Positions 18,801 through 28,970 of a stretch of DNA of 64,000 nt are shown here, in pieces (positions within the stretch are counted from its first letter, which is position 1; each line of letters starts with the position of its first letter). Source of the DNA: Bacteroidota bacterium (GTDB lineage: Bacteria > Bacteroidota > Bacteroidia > Flavobacteriales > Flavobacteriaceae); the NCBI GenBank assembly GCA_024279425.1, contig JAJRRO010000116.1:248001-312000 (forward strand), written 5' to 3'. The position numbers and the translations under genes are program-made. The notes beneath the pieces were generated by a model. That model had not been told where the DNA came from. It did no database searches and saw only the letters and a list, made by a program, of their open reading frames with translations.

Positions 18801-19676
18801 CTATGCACTAAGAGACTGTTTTGAAGAACGAATACTTTCTATAACCACCGACCCTAAAATGAGACAACCTCCAAAAACCGTTGTCAACTCGGGTATTTCC
18901 GATAGGAAAACGACCCCTATAATAATCCCATAAACGGGCTGTACACTGCTCATAATGCTGATTGATGTCATTGAAAAGTGCTTAAATGTCATTAGAAACA
19001 ATGTATGTCCTATAGCTGTAGTCAAAACGGCCAAGGCAACGATACCCTTCCATTGCCCAAACAAGGTTGTTCCATCGACATAGAACAGGGCGGGAAATAA
19101 TAACAACCCTATGATAGCTGTTTGGTACACCATTAACATAGAGCCATGATAATGGTGTACTTTTACTTTAAGGATAATATTTCTCAACGCATAAAATAGG
19201 GCCGACAAGACCCCAATACCTATGGCCATTGTATGGGAATCTTTCAAGCTGAAGTCCGGGGCAAGAAAATAGATTCCCAGGAGAACGAACAGGGCCAAAA
19301 GCAAATGGATTTTTTGAAATTTGGTCTTAAGCAAGAGTGGTTCCAAAAAAGCGGTTATGATCGGATAGGTGTAAATCGATAGCATCCCAATGGCCACACT
19401 CGACATTTGGAGGGCATAAAAATACGTAACCCAATGCAAGGCCATTAATATACCACTGAGGATTACCAAAGGCAAATCGGATCGCTTTACTTTTAACGAA
19501 ATTCCTTTCCATCGACAAAATAGCAACAAAATAAAAAATGCCAAAATACCCCGTGATGCAATGATGACAGGAACTGGTAAATCAATATATCTTCCCAAGG
19601 TCCCAGAAGTACTTATGAAAATAACAGCTAAATTTATCTCCAACAAATGGGATAAGTGCGGGTTTTTATTTCTCAA
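18801..19676 (-). CDS. EamA/DMT-family transporter
   Basis: A 291-residue inner-membrane protein with ten predicted helices arranged as two EamA repeats (about 10-140 and 150-280). Typical phrases are ISTSGTLGRYIDLPVPVIIASRG and SVQPVYGIIIGVVFLSEIPE. The family exports metabolites or drugs; the substrate is unknown. Its last codons overlap a 17-base copy of the end of the MITE-like repeat (18809-18825), so the C-terminus SSKQSLSA may derive from that repeat. It starts eight bases after the stop of the 514-residue gene upstream. Confidence 0.93.
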   Translation of the reverse strand: MRNKNPHLSHLLEINLAVIFISTSGTLGRYIDLPVPVIIASRGILAFFILLLFCRWKGISLKVKRSDLPLVILSGILMALHWVTYFYALQMSSVAIGMLSIYTYPIITAFLEPLLLKTKFQKIHLLLALFVLLGIYFLAPDFSLKDSHTMAIGIGVLSALFYALRNIILKVKVHHYHGSMLMVYQTAIIGLLLFPALFYVDGTTLFGQWKGIVALAVLTTAIGHTLFLMTFKHFSMTSISIMSSVQPVYGIIIGVVFLSEIPELTTVFGGCLILGSVVIESIRSSKQSLSA

Positions 19677-19684
19677 AGTGAAGC

Positions 19685-21229
19685 TTATCTTACATGTTCC
19701 ATTGCCTTTTCACGAATAATCTGGGCAACAGGTTTGTTTTTCAAATGGCTTTCTAACCAAGACAAAATATCCAAATATAGGAAAGCCCGCTTTTCATAGG
19801 GGTGATTCTCATATTTTTTAAGCTCATTGTACAATTTTTGAAATTCGTTGCGTAATTCGTGGGGATAGATACTACCCAAATTGCGCAAGAACTTTATCAT
19901 TTCTTTTTGAACGGCATGAAGGTCGTTCATTTTCATCAAAAACTTGTAGGTACTTTTTAACTGCAATTCCAAATGGTAATCCATTCCTGCTTCATAATGG
20001 GCGACCAAGCTTAAAACACGGGCAAAACACATTAAATCTTCCCTCATTTTAAGATTTTTATTGTTAATGATCTTCTTTAAATACAGGATACAATTTTTAG
20101 TGTCCCCATTTCCAAAATACAGGGAGGCGATCTTATAATACAAGACCATGATGTGATGAGCATCCAAACGGTCTTTATGCTTATTTATACCATACTCGAT
20201 TATTTTCACAAGATATAGCCCTCTATTGAAGGTGCCCTCAAGAAAATGGAGGTTTAATTTATTTGCATTTATATACAAAAAGGCCAAAGAGGCAATATTG
20301 TCATTATGGGGGAATTCCTTTGAAGTGACCTGAGCCTCAAGTCGTTCAAGTGTTTCTTTAAATTGAGAGCTATATTTCACGTAAAACAAGGACTCTAATA
20401 AATAATGGTTTCCTTTCAAAAAGAATACAGGGTTCAATTGGATCATCTTTTCATTCTCATAAAAAAGATTAACCCATTTATTGGAATATTTATAACATGA
20501 AAGAAAATCCTGAATTAAAAAACTATACCATAAATGTGCTTTATATAGCCACAATTTTTCTCTGAAGCCTAGATTATCAATATTGTATTTGGGCAATTGT
20601 TTTTTAAAATACTCCTCGACGTCTTTATAATCCTGATCATTGCGCACGTATCCCACTTTCAACATCAATCCGTATAGCTGTAGCGACAGATTGGAAAGCT
20701 TACTGGTCATCACATTTTGCTCAGATAATTGTTTGGCCTGTATGGCCAATTCGTCGGCCCGGTCAGGAATACTTCTGGTAATGTATTGGGTCTCTATAAT
20801 TTTCTCAAGTTCAACGATTTCGTAGGCGACATTCTTTTCCTCATCCTCAATAGCGATATATTTGGCTTTATCCAGTAGTTTCAGACTCTGCTTATACAGA
20901 CCCTTTTGATAGAGAATTGTGGCAAAATCGAGCTGCTCCCGAAGCTGTACCCTAATATTCTGGTTTACCGGATTCAACCTCAAACTTACCAATATCTGTT
21001 TGTAGAGATGTGCCTTTAGGTTTGAGATTTGGGACTTTTTTACAATACCACTATCTAAAATTATCTTTTCGTCATATCGCTTAATTTTATCCAACAAGTT
21101 GAACAAGGCCAAAAATTTAGCATCGGTATTCACTCCCAAACGCCCCACATAAAGTTTAAATTGGCGTTTCTCTGATTTTGAGAGTGATTTTATCAATACA
21201 AACAATGCATCTTTATGCGCATTTGTCAT
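19685..21229 (-). CDS. Conserved helical-repeat protein of unknown function
   Basis: A 514-residue cytoplasmic protein that I do not recognise by name. It is almost wholly alpha-helical, with repeated helix pairs that resemble degenerate TPRs (for example the stretch around ATILYQKGLYKQSLKLLDKAKYIA, and later KIASLYFGNGDTKNCILYLKK). No signal peptide, no enzymatic motif and no membrane helix is seen. The N-terminus (LFVLIKSLSKSEKRQFKLYVGR) is basic. It is divergent from leuA and co-directional with the EamA gene, which it may precede in a transcript. Confidence 0.75.
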   Translation of the reverse strand: MTNAHKDALFVLIKSLSKSEKRQFKLYVGRLGVNTDAKFLALFNLLDKIKRYDEKIILDSGIVKKSQISNLKAHLYKQILVSLRLNPVNQNIRVQLREQLDFATILYQKGLYKQSLKLLDKAKYIAIEDEEKNVAYEIVELEKIIETQYITRSIPDRADELAIQAKQLSEQNVMTSKLSNLSLQLYGLMLKVGYVRNDQDYKDVEEYFKKQLPKYNIDNLGFREKLWLYKAHLWYSFLIQDFLSCYKYSNKWVNLFYENEKMIQLNPVFFLKGNHYLLESLFYVKYSSQFKETLERLEAQVTSKEFPHNDNIASLAFLYINANKLNLHFLEGTFNRGLYLVKIIEYGINKHKDRLDAHHIMVLYYKIASLYFGNGDTKNCILYLKKIINNKNLKMREDLMCFARVLSLVAHYEAGMDYHLELQLKSTYKFLMKMNDLHAVQKEMIKFLRNLGSIYPHELRNEFQKLYNELKKYENHPYEKRAFLYLDILSWLESHLKNKPVAQIIREKAMEHVR

Positions 21230-21376
21230 CGTAATAAATATAGTTTAAATAGTTGTTTTTCAGATTTTTATATGTTCCAAAAAGTAACTTAACATTGTAA
21301 ATGTAAACTCAAATTTTAGGTCATTTCCCCTATTGGTCATATATTCGTATGGGCAAGTTAAAACTACGTAAATATA

Positions 21377-22549
21377 ATGAGTAAAGATATAGTGCAAATA
21401 TTTGATACCACACTTCGTGATGGTGAGCAAGTACCAGGGTGTAAATTGGACAAAAACCAAAAATTGGTTATTGCCCAGCGTCTTGATGAACTTGGTGTGG
21501 ATATCATAGAGGCGGGCTTTCCCATTTCGAGTCCTGGAGACTTTGCATCGGTCAGTGAAATTGCCAAAATCGTTAAGAATGCCATCGTTTGCGGCCTAAC
21601 ACGTGCCGTTAAAAAAGATATTGAAGTAGCGGCTGAAGCCTTAAAATCTGCAAGAATTCCAAGAATACATACCGGAATAGGGACTTCGGACTCACACATT
21701 AAGCACAAATTCAACTCCAATAGGGATGCTATTATTGAGCGTGCGGTACGTGCGGTAAGCTATGCCAAAAGTTTTGTCGAAGATGTGGAATTCTATGCCG
21801 AGGATGCTGGTAGAACCGATAATGAATTTTTGGCAAGAATATGTGAGGCAGTTGTCAAGGCCGGTGCCACTGTTCTTAATATACCTGATACAACGGGCTA
21901 TTGCCTACCTGAGGAGTATGGTGCAAAAATGAAATATCTTAAGGAAAATGTAGCCGGGATTCATAAGGCCGTTCTTTCATGCCATTGCCATAATGATTTG
22001 GGATTGGCCACGGCCAATTCTATTTCGGGTGTAATCAACGGTGCAAGGCAGATTGAATGTACGATAAATGGGCTTGGTGAGCGCGCAGGCAATACCGCTT
22101 TAGAAGAAGTCGTAATGATTTTAAGGCAACACCCAACCTTAGGCTTGGATACTAACATCAACAGTAAACTCCTGTATGACACCAGTCAAATGGTTTCTCA
22201 GAAAATGGGAATGATGGTACAACCCAATAAGGCCATTGTAGGGGCTAATGCCTTTGCCCATAGTTCAGGTATACACCAAGACGGAGTCATAAAAAATAGA
22301 GAAACATATGAAATAATCGACCCTTTAGATGTAGGCGTCAATGAATCCTCAATAGTCCTTACCGCTAGAAGTGGTAGGGCAGCTTTGGCATACAGAGCAA
22401 AGAAAGTAGGTTATGAACTGACCAAGGTTCAGTTAGATACCGTATATCAGGAATTCTTAAAATACGCAGACAGGAAAAAAGAAGTGGTGGATGGCGATAT
22501 CCATGAGATTGTTGAAACAAGTAAAATAAATATTGAAAGTGTTTCTTAA
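21377..22549 (+). CDS. leuA: 2-isopropylmalate synthase, short form
   Basis: LeuA condenses 2-oxoisovalerate with acetyl-CoA, the first committed step to leucine. The 390-residue catalytic barrel carries [14 protein letters not shown], the metal-binding [25 protein letters not shown] and [12 protein letters not shown]. The C-terminal allosteric (leucine-binding) domain of the 500-residue enzymes is missing, leaving only part of the linker. leuB starts on the next base, and leuC and leuD are not in the window. The HSSGIHQDG block and the leuB neighbour favour isopropylmalate over citramalate or homocitrate synthase. Confidence 0.92.
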   Translation: MSKDIVQIFDTTLRDGEQVPGCKLDKNQKLVIAQRLDELGVDIIEAGFPISSPGDFASVSEIAKIVKNAIVCGLTRAVKKDIEVAAEALKSARIPRIHTGIGTSDSHIKHKFNSNRDAIIERAVRAVSYAKSFVEDVEFYAEDAGRTDNEFLARICEAVVKAGATVLNIPDTTGYCLPEEYGAKMKYLKENVAGIHKAVLSCHCHNDLGLATANSISGVINGARQIECTINGLGERAGNTALEEVVMILRQHPTLGLDTNINSKLLYDTSQMVSQKMGMMVQPNKAIVGANAFAHSSGIHQDGVIKNRETYEIIDPLDVGVNESSIVLTARSGRAALAYRAKKVGYELTKVQLDTVYQEFLKYADRKKEVVDGDIHEIVETSKINIESVS

Positions 22550-23668
22550 ATGGAGTTAAACATTGCCCTTTTAGGTGGAGATGGTATTGGACCAGAGGTT
22601 TTGGCCCAAGCGGTGAAATGTCTTCAAGCCGTTGAGGAAAACTTCAACCATGATTTTACCTTCACCGAGGCCTTAATCGGTGCTGCTGCTATGGAAAAAA
22701 CGGGCAGCCCTATCCCTGAAGAGACCATTCAGCTTTGTAAAGATTCTGATGCCGTTTTGTTCGGTGCAATTGGCACCCCTGAATATGACAATAATCCAGA
22801 GGCCAAAGTACGTCCTGAAGATGGGTTGTTGTATTTGCGAAAAGAATTGGATCTTTTCACCAATATTAGGCCTATAAAGGTTTTTCCTGCCTTAATAAAT
22901 AATTCCCCCTTAAAAAGAGATGTAATAATAGGCACTGATTTGGTCATTTATCGAGAGCTCACAAGTGGTATTTATTTTGGCGAGAAAAGTCTTAGCGAGG
23001 ATGGCACGGTGGCTTCTGATCAATGCAGATATACAGAAAAAGAAATCAGTCGAGTTGCCCATATGGCGTTTAAGGCAGCTAAGAAGAGAAGAAAAAAGCT
23101 AACTCTAGTGGATAAAGCGCACGTTTTGGAAACTTCAAGGCTTTGGCGTAAGGTTGTTACCAACATAGCCGAAAGCTATCCGGACGTTGAATTGACCTGT
23201 ATGTATATTGATAATGCATCTATGTTAATGACCCTTAACCCCAGTTTTTTTGATGTCATTTTGGCCGACAATATGTTTGGTGATATCTTATCTGCCCAAT
23301 GCAATGTTCTCATTGGTTCTTCAGGCTTATTACCTTCCGCGGCCATTGGTACAGAGAATGCCCTGTTCGAACCTATTCATGGCTCTTATCCACAAGCAAA
23401 GGGGAAGGATATTGCAAACCCAATAGCAGCTATACTTAGTGGCGCCTTGCTGCTTCAGCACTTTGGGCTTAATGAGGAATTCAATGCCGTTGTAGCAGCA
23501 GTGCACAAATCATTCCGAAAAGAGATAGTAACGCTAGATATTATGGGAAGTACCAAATACGGCACCAATAGCGTGGGTGATTTTATTGCCGAGAATATCG
23601 TCGATGTTGACGACAACCTGAACATCAATGATGAAAATATTGGTTTGGGGAAATCTACAATTATTTAA
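22550..23668 (+). CDS. leuB: 3-isopropylmalate dehydrogenase
   Basis: LeuB oxidises and decarboxylates 3-isopropylmalate with NAD. The 372-residue protein shows the N-terminal GDGIGPEV, the substrate arginine block YLRKELDLFTNIRPIK, the metal-binding IDNASMLM and ADNMFGDILSAQ region, and the NAD loop EPIHGSYPQAKGKDIANP. The ATG directly follows the leuA stop codon, so the two are translationally coupled. Confidence 0.96.
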   Translation: MELNIALLGGDGIGPEVLAQAVKCLQAVEENFNHDFTFTEALIGAAAMEKTGSPIPEETIQLCKDSDAVLFGAIGTPEYDNNPEAKVRPEDGLLYLRKELDLFTNIRPIKVFPALINNSPLKRDVIIGTDLVIYRELTSGIYFGEKSLSEDGTVASDQCRYTEKEISRVAHMAFKAAKKRRKKLTLVDKAHVLETSRLWRKVVTNIAESYPDVELTCMYIDNASMLMTLNPSFFDVILADNMFGDILSAQCNVLIGSSGLLPSAAIGTENALFEPIHGSYPQAKGKDIANPIAAILSGALLLQHFGLNEEFNAVVAAVHKSFRKEIVTLDIMGSTKYGTNSVGDFIAENIVDVDDNLNINDENIGLGKSTII

Positions 23669-23680
23669 ATTCAAGACTAT

Positions 23681-24919
23681 TCACTTGATAGCAAGCATTG
23701 TAACAAATGTGTCAAATTCTTTTTTGAAGTTAATGTGCTTATCGCCCGTTGCTGGCCCATTAAATCCAGTATGTATCCTCCTGACTTGGCCCTTTTTGTC
23801 TATAAAAATTGTTGTGGGATATGAAAGTACATGATTCAGCATGGGTAGCTTTTCCCCAGCCCTTGTTTTGCTGGATGATGCATATTGCGCCAATAAAATA
23901 GGATACTCGACCCCAATGGCCTTTTTTAACCTTTTTATGCTTTTGTAAGCCCCCTCCTTGGTCTTGGCATATTCAAATGCAAGAGCCACTATTTCAATAT
24001 CCAGATTGGGATTATCCTCCAAATAGTTCACCAAGAATTTTGTTTCATCCAAACAGTTGGGACACCATGTCCCCATAACCTGTACAATGATCACTTTGTT
24101 GTTGAACCTTTCATTTTCCAAAGAAACCATGTTGCCCATTAGGTCCGGGAACGAAAATGCCAATTTATCGTAACCAGGCTTTAAGTAGGTCAGCGTATCC
24201 TCATTGGGAAGTTCAAAGCTTTCATTTCTATTGGCCACAAATGGCTCCTTAAAATGATTCCCTGAAAAAAAAGTACCTTTCATAGTACTATCGGTCACCT
24301 TGGCCATAAATAAAAACGCGCGTGCACCATCAAAAGTTGATAATTTTAAACTATCACCATCTACCACCCCATCTAAAAAACGCTTATCACCTGTAGTGGT
24401 CCTATAAGTCCCAGAAACAAACTTCCCATTTTGGGTAAAAATTCCCTGGCCCATAGGAGCATCTACCGTATTCGGATTAAACTCGGTTTCCCAATTACCT
24501 GAAACATTTACATTGGGCCGCTTTTTGACTCTAAATCGCTCCTTTCTGCCAAATATTGCCCTAAACGGAACCACTCGATCCAGACTTTCCTTTATAAATT
24601 CCCCAACAATCATGGTCTCAGTAAACTTTCCAGCAATGTATCCTTCAAAAACAGGCATCTTAATGATTATTGAGTCATACTTAAACGTTATTTCCTCAAC
24701 TTGGATGATTTCATCTGCATTATGTATTTTAATCTCAAACTTGCCTTCATCATTTTTAATGAATTCAAAATTAAAGGGTAATACCTTGCTGTCCTGCACC
24801 TCCAATTCGGCCAACCAAAAACCTTCAGACGGCATGCCAAATTGCCTCTGCCCGCATGAATAAACTATGATTGACAGCAAAGTCAGTACCACTAATTCTA
24901 GTGAAGTTCTCATCTTCAT
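23681..24919 (-). CDS. TlpA-like thiol-disulfide lipoprotein
   Basis: A 412-residue lipoprotein (signal ending LSIIVYSC). Residues about 30-240 form a beta-rich domain resembling the DUF4369-type N-terminal domain of Bacteroidota TlpA proteins, and the C-terminal thioredoxin fold (about 255-405) carries an intact redox centre in MGTWCPNCLDETKFL. The periplasmic role is likely disulfide reduction or isomerisation. A cis-proline context is seen in SYPTTIFIDKKGQV. It converges on leuB with 12 bases between stops. Confidence 0.9.
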   Translation of the reverse strand: MKMRTSLELVVLTLLSIIVYSCGQRQFGMPSEGFWLAELEVQDSKVLPFNFEFIKNDEGKFEIKIHNADEIIQVEEITFKYDSIIIKMPVFEGYIAGKFTETMIVGEFIKESLDRVVPFRAIFGRKERFRVKKRPNVNVSGNWETEFNPNTVDAPMGQGIFTQNGKFVSGTYRTTTGDKRFLDGVVDGDSLKLSTFDGARAFLFMAKVTDSTMKGTFFSGNHFKEPFVANRNESFELPNEDTLTYLKPGYDKLAFSFPDLMGNMVSLENERFNNKVIIVQVMGTWCPNCLDETKFLVNYLEDNPNLDIEIVALAFEYAKTKEGAYKSIKRLKKAIGVEYPILLAQYASSSKTRAGEKLPMLNHVLSYPTTIFIDKKGQVRRIHTGFNGPATGDKHINFKKEFDTFVTMLAIK

Positions 24920-24985
24920 AATTGGAACCGAAATAACGGATAATAACTTACAACAAAAAATAAAACCAAATCAGTTCAAACAATA

Positions 24986-25016
24986 TTGAATGTCTAACCG
25001 CATTGTTTTATCTTTA
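24986..25016 (+). promoter_or_regulatory. Probable pheT promoter
   Basis: TTG at 24986-24988, a 20-base spacer and TATCTTTA at 25009-25016, one mismatch from TAnnTTTG, with the pheT ATG 20 bases further on. Confidence 0.45.
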
Positions 25017-25035
25017 CCAGCTTTAAATCCAACCA

Positions 25036-27462
25036 ATGAAAATTTCGTATAACTGGTTAAAACAATTTTTGAATATAGATTGGGATGCTAAGCAGACCGC
25101 AGAACTATTGACCGACCTAGGGTTGGAAGTTGAAGGAATTGCAGCCTATGAAACAGTCAAAGGTGGTCTTAAAGGGATTGTTGTTGGACATGTACTTTCT
25201 TGTATACAACATCCCAATGCGGATCGTCTTAGATTGACCTCTGTAGATATTGGTCTTGAAAACCCAGTTCAAATCGTATGTGGGGCTCCCAATGTGGCCC
25301 AAGGTCAAAAAGTGCCAGTGGCCACTATCGGCGCTACGCTTTACACTAATGATGGGGAATCATGGGTCATTAAAAAGGGAAAGATTCGTGGCGAGGAAAG
25401 TTTCGGAATGATCTGTGCAGAAGACGAATTAGGTTTGGGGGATAGTCATGATGGGATTATGGTTTTAGACAATAGTTTGCAACCAGGGATGCCTTGTTCA
25501 CAAATTTTTGAATTGGAGAACGATGAGGTCTTTGAGATTGGACTAACCCCCAATCGGGCTGATGCAATGAGCCATTATGGAGTTGCTAGGGATTTAAAAG
25601 CTGGTTTACAACAAAAAGAAATAAAAAAAGAACTTATCACCCCTTCAACCAGCCATTTTAATATTACCGACCGGTCATTAAAGATGGGCGTTACTGTTGA
25701 AAACAATGAACTGGCTCCCAGATATTGTGGCGTAACCTTACGTAATCTAATTGTACAACCATCTCCCAATTGGCTGAAAGACCGCTTGAAATCCATTGGA
25801 CTGACCCCAATCAATAATGTAGTAGATGCCACCAATTATGTGTTGCACGAACTGGGACAGCCCTTACACGCATTTGATGCAGATAGAATCTTCGGAAAAA
25901 AAATCATTGTTAAAACACTACCCTCAGGCACTAAATTCATGACCTTGGATGGCGTTGAAAGGGAACTTCATGAGGAGGATCTGATGATTTGCGATGCCGA
26001 AAAACCCATGTGTATTGCAGGGGTCTTCGGGGGAATAAATACAGGGGTAACCGAGGGTACCACCTCAATCTTTTTGGAAAGTGCGTATTTTGATTCTGTT
26101 TCTATCCGAAAAACTGCAAAACGCCATGGATTGAATTCCGATGCCTCTTTTAGATTTGAACGAGGTATCGATATTGAGAATGTGGAATATTGCCTTAAGC
26201 GCGCAGCATTGCTTATTACGGAAATAGCAGGAGGCGATATTACCTCAGATATTATTGATTTTTATCCAAACAAGAAAGAAGATTATCCGGTTTTTTTGAC
26301 GTTTGACAAAATCAACAAATTAATTGGTCAAGAAATTTCAAGAGACACCATCAAATCAATTTTGACCTCTTTGGAAATACAGGTAAAAAATGTTACAGAA
26401 ACCGGTTTGGGACTTGTTATACCTTCCTATAGGGTAGATGTGCAGCGTGAAGTAGATGTGATTGAAGAAATATTGAGAGTATATGGTTATAACAATATTT
26501 CGTTCAGTGAGAAGTTAAATGCTTCCATAGCTCCGATTTCAAAGTATGAGGATTACAAATTGCAGGATGTTATTGGTGATTTATTGGCTTCAAGAGGTTT
26601 TTATGAAATAATGACCAATAGCCTTACATCCCCTGAATACATAGACTTTGTTGATGATCTAAATCCCGAGCAATCCATAACAATGTTGAATCCGTTAAGT
26701 ATGGATTTGTCAGCTATGAGACAAAGCATGCTTCCAAATGGACTGGAAACCATATCTTATAATGTTAATAGGAAAAATCAAAACCTAAGATTTTTCGAAT
26801 TTGGTAAAACGTATCAGCAAATAGATGAAAAACGAATCGAGAACAAACATTTAAGTCTTTTAGTTACTGGTAATAGAAACTATACCGGTTGGGCCTCTCC
26901 AAGTAAAAAAGCCGACTTTTTCTTCTTAAAGTCAATGATCGTTAATATCCTTACAAGATTAGGAATATCGGACATCAATGAAAACCCCAATGAAGGTACT
27001 TTGTTTTCCGAAGGCCTTTCCTTTATAGCTGATAAAAAGAATATTGTTGAATTTGGGGTAATCAACAAGCCCTTGGCCAAACGATTCGATATTAAACAGG
27101 AAGTATTGTACGCTGATTTTAACTGGGACAACATTATTGCATTGGTTCCGCAAAAAGATATTGTATTCAAATCGATTCCGAAATACCCCGAGGTAAAAAG
27201 GGATTTTGCCCTCTTATTGGATAATTCCATACGTTTTAAGGAAATACATGCTATTGCTCTCCAGACTGAAAGAAAGTTTTTAAAAAGTGTAAGTCTGTTT
27301 GATGTGTATACGGGAGATAAGTTACCCGAAGGTAAAAAATCCTATGCCGTGAGTTTTACACTTCAGGACGATTCCAATACCTTGACCGATAAACAAATTG
27401 ATGGGATAATGACCAAACTTCAGCGAAAATATGAAAAAGAGTTCGGTGCGGAATTAAGGTAA
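25036..27462 (+). CDS. pheT: Phenylalanine--tRNA ligase beta subunit
   Basis: The beta subunit of the alpha2-beta2 enzyme that charges tRNA-Phe. The 808 residues follow the bacterial order: N-terminal region and OB-fold tRNA-binding domain (about 40-150, VVGHVLSCIQHPNADRLRL), B3/B4 editing domain (about 215-375, NVVDATNYVLHELGQPLHAFD), B5 (about 405-475), catalytic-like domain, and the C-terminal FDX-ACB anticodon-binding domain (from about 715, KYPEVKRDFALLLDNSIRF). pheS is not adjacent. Its last nine bases overlap the convergent fasciclin gene. Confidence 0.98.
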   Translation: MKISYNWLKQFLNIDWDAKQTAELLTDLGLEVEGIAAYETVKGGLKGIVVGHVLSCIQHPNADRLRLTSVDIGLENPVQIVCGAPNVAQGQKVPVATIGATLYTNDGESWVIKKGKIRGEESFGMICAEDELGLGDSHDGIMVLDNSLQPGMPCSQIFELENDEVFEIGLTPNRADAMSHYGVARDLKAGLQQKEIKKELITPSTSHFNITDRSLKMGVTVENNELAPRYCGVTLRNLIVQPSPNWLKDRLKSIGLTPINNVVDATNYVLHELGQPLHAFDADRIFGKKIIVKTLPSGTKFMTLDGVERELHEEDLMICDAEKPMCIAGVFGGINTGVTEGTTSIFLESAYFDSVSIRKTAKRHGLNSDASFRFERGIDIENVEYCLKRAALLITEIAGGDITSDIIDFYPNKKEDYPVFLTFDKINKLIGQEISRDTIKSILTSLEIQVKNVTETGLGLVIPSYRVDVQREVDVIEEILRVYGYNNISFSEKLNASIAPISKYEDYKLQDVIGDLLASRGFYEIMTNSLTSPEYIDFVDDLNPEQSITMLNPLSMDLSAMRQSMLPNGLETISYNVNRKNQNLRFFEFGKTYQQIDEKRIENKHLSLLVTGNRNYTGWASPSKKADFFFLKSMIVNILTRLGISDINENPNEGTLFSEGLSFIADKKNIVEFGVINKPLAKRFDIKQEVLYADFNWDNIIALVPQKDIVFKSIPKYPEVKRDFALLLDNSIRFKEIHAIALQTERKFLKSVSLFDVYTGDKLPEGKKSYAVSFTLQDDSNTLTDKQIDGIMTKLQRKYEKEFGAELR

Positions 27463-28029
27463 AAGATTAATTTTTTTGGGTAGAATAACGCTATCTATTT
27501 CATGTATAACACCATTGCACTGAGCAGCATCGGCAGCAATGATTTTGGCAGAATTCCCTAGACCATCTGTAAGTACAATATCTGTACCTCTCATCGTGGC
27601 AGTTATTTTAGCTCCCTGTACCGTAGTGAATACGGCCTTGCCCTCTCCTCTACACATGGCCAGTAAAATCTTGGATGCGGTAAACTCTCCGGCAATAATG
27701 TGATATCTAAGAATAGCCTTTAACTCCTCTTTATTTTCTGGGTGAAGCAAAGCGGATGTCCCTTTCGGAAATAGTTTTTCAAAAGCCGAATCTGATGGCG
27801 CAAATACCGTAAAGGGGCCATCAAAACTAAGAATCTCCTCCAAATCGGCCGCCTTCATAGCCGCCAACAAAGTCTTATGATCTTCAGAATTCTTTGTATT
27901 GGTTATAATGGATTTTTCAAAATCCATATGAAGAAACATATTCTTAGTTGTAGAAAAACTATCCTGGGCCGAGACAAAAAAGGTCAGAAACAAGGTCAAA
28001 AAGGCCATTAAAGAGGTGTAGCTTTTCAT
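27454..28029 (-). CDS. Secreted fasciclin (FAS1) domain protein
   Basis: A 191-residue protein with signal peptide ending LTFFVSAQ and one FAS1 domain (about 45-185). Recognisable pieces are FDGPFTVFAPSDSAFEKL, ILRYHIIAGEFTASKIL and CNGVIHEIDSVILPKK (H-box). FAS1 domains mediate adhesion or matrix binding. The stop codon lies inside the end of pheT, a nine-base convergent overlap. Confidence 0.93.
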   Translation of the reverse strand: MKSYTSLMAFLTLFLTFFVSAQDSFSTTKNMFLHMDFEKSIITNTKNSEDHKTLLAAMKAADLEEILSFDGPFTVFAPSDSAFEKLFPKGTSALLHPENKEELKAILRYHIIAGEFTASKILLAMCRGEGKAVFTTVQGAKITATMRGTDIVLTDGLGNSAKIIAADAAQCNGVIHEIDSVILPKKINLLP

Positions 28030-28180
28030 TTTAGGTTCTGTTTGGGGCCTGATGATAAAATCAGGTAAACGGTATTAAATGTCGATCAATATACAATATA
28101 AACCCTTTCATGGCTCTTCTATTCAGTAGGGTTTTAAGTATTTAACATAAAATTAACATTCTATGGATTTCATCTAAAAT

Positions 28181-28209
28181 TTGATTCGACATTTAATTGC
28201 TTAAATTTG
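28181..28209 (+). promoter_or_regulatory. Promoter of the 28.2 kb membrane protein gene
   Basis: TTG at 28181-28183, an 18-base spacer and TAAATTTG at 28202-28209, an exact Bacteroidota consensus. Transcription would start near 28215, before the ATG at 28232. Confidence 0.65.
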
Positions 28210-28231
28210 AAAGAATGCATCTTTGGAACTT

Positions 28232-28945
28232 ATGCTTTTGGAGAAAACAAATATTGGGAAGGTCTTGGCCGATTTAAAAACGAAGGAATCGAATTCTCAG
28301 GATATGTATAAAGATGTAAACGAAATTTTCAATACCAAAGCAAACCAAAGGATAAGGCAAAACATAGTACAAGGAATATGGAGAGACATTCACCATTTTG
28401 ATTTTGATCTTCTAGAATACAAAAATATATACCATCTGAATCATATCAAAAAAATCTGCATTGACTATCGCCTTAGATTCCTTGATTCAAAATATTTTAA
28501 AGGTGATATTCCCACGGAAGCCCTGGCCACGATTAAACGGCTCGAAGAACAGCACGGCATTGAACTAAAGGGCTTTAAAATAATCGCACCATCAAGACTT
28601 TTTAAACTCAAGGATAAGGATGACCCCTTACTATTTGCCTCCATGGGCAATAATTACTTTTATCTTATCCATAAATGGGGCAACGATCTGCATCCACTTC
28701 GAAAGGTACTCGTGTGGCCTTTTAAGAATATTGTAAATCTGGCTCTTTTGGTGTTCGTATTAAGCTACCTTTTGACCTTAATCATACCAATGGGCCTTTT
28801 TCCCCCATCAAATTCAGGTTTTGAATTTTGGATTTTATTTTTTTTCATGTTCAAGTCAATTACGGCAGTGGTCATCTTTTATGGTTTTGCCTTGGGGAAA
28901 AATTTTAATCCAGCCATTTGGAACAGCAAATATTTTAATTCCTGA
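28232..28945 (+). CDS. Flavobacterial membrane protein of unknown function
   Basis: A 237-residue protein. The first 160 residues are soluble and charged, with helices around DVNEIFNTKANQRIRQNIVQG and IKRLEEQHGIELKGFKIIAP, and two membrane helices lie near the C-terminus (about 168-188 and 200-222). I see no known domain. An upstream TTG at 28223 is in frame, but the ATG at 28232 sits better behind the promoter. It stands alone between divergent and convergent neighbours. Confidence 0.75.
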   Translation: MLLEKTNIGKVLADLKTKESNSQDMYKDVNEIFNTKANQRIRQNIVQGIWRDIHHFDFDLLEYKNIYHLNHIKKICIDYRLRFLDSKYFKGDIPTEALATIKRLEEQHGIELKGFKIIAPSRLFKLKDKDDPLLFASMGNNYFYLIHKWGNDLHPLRKVLVWPFKNIVNLALLVFVLSYLLTLIIPMGLFPPSNSGFEFWILFFFMFKSITAVVIFYGFALGKNFNPAIWNSKYFNS

Positions 28946-28970
28946 CAATGAATTATTAAAGGTCTACATC

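Noticed and set aside
21292-21304. Small inverted repeat ACATT-GTA-AATGT between leuA and the 514-residue gene
   Set aside because: Five-base arms are expected by chance in this composition, and it is not tied to a promoter box.
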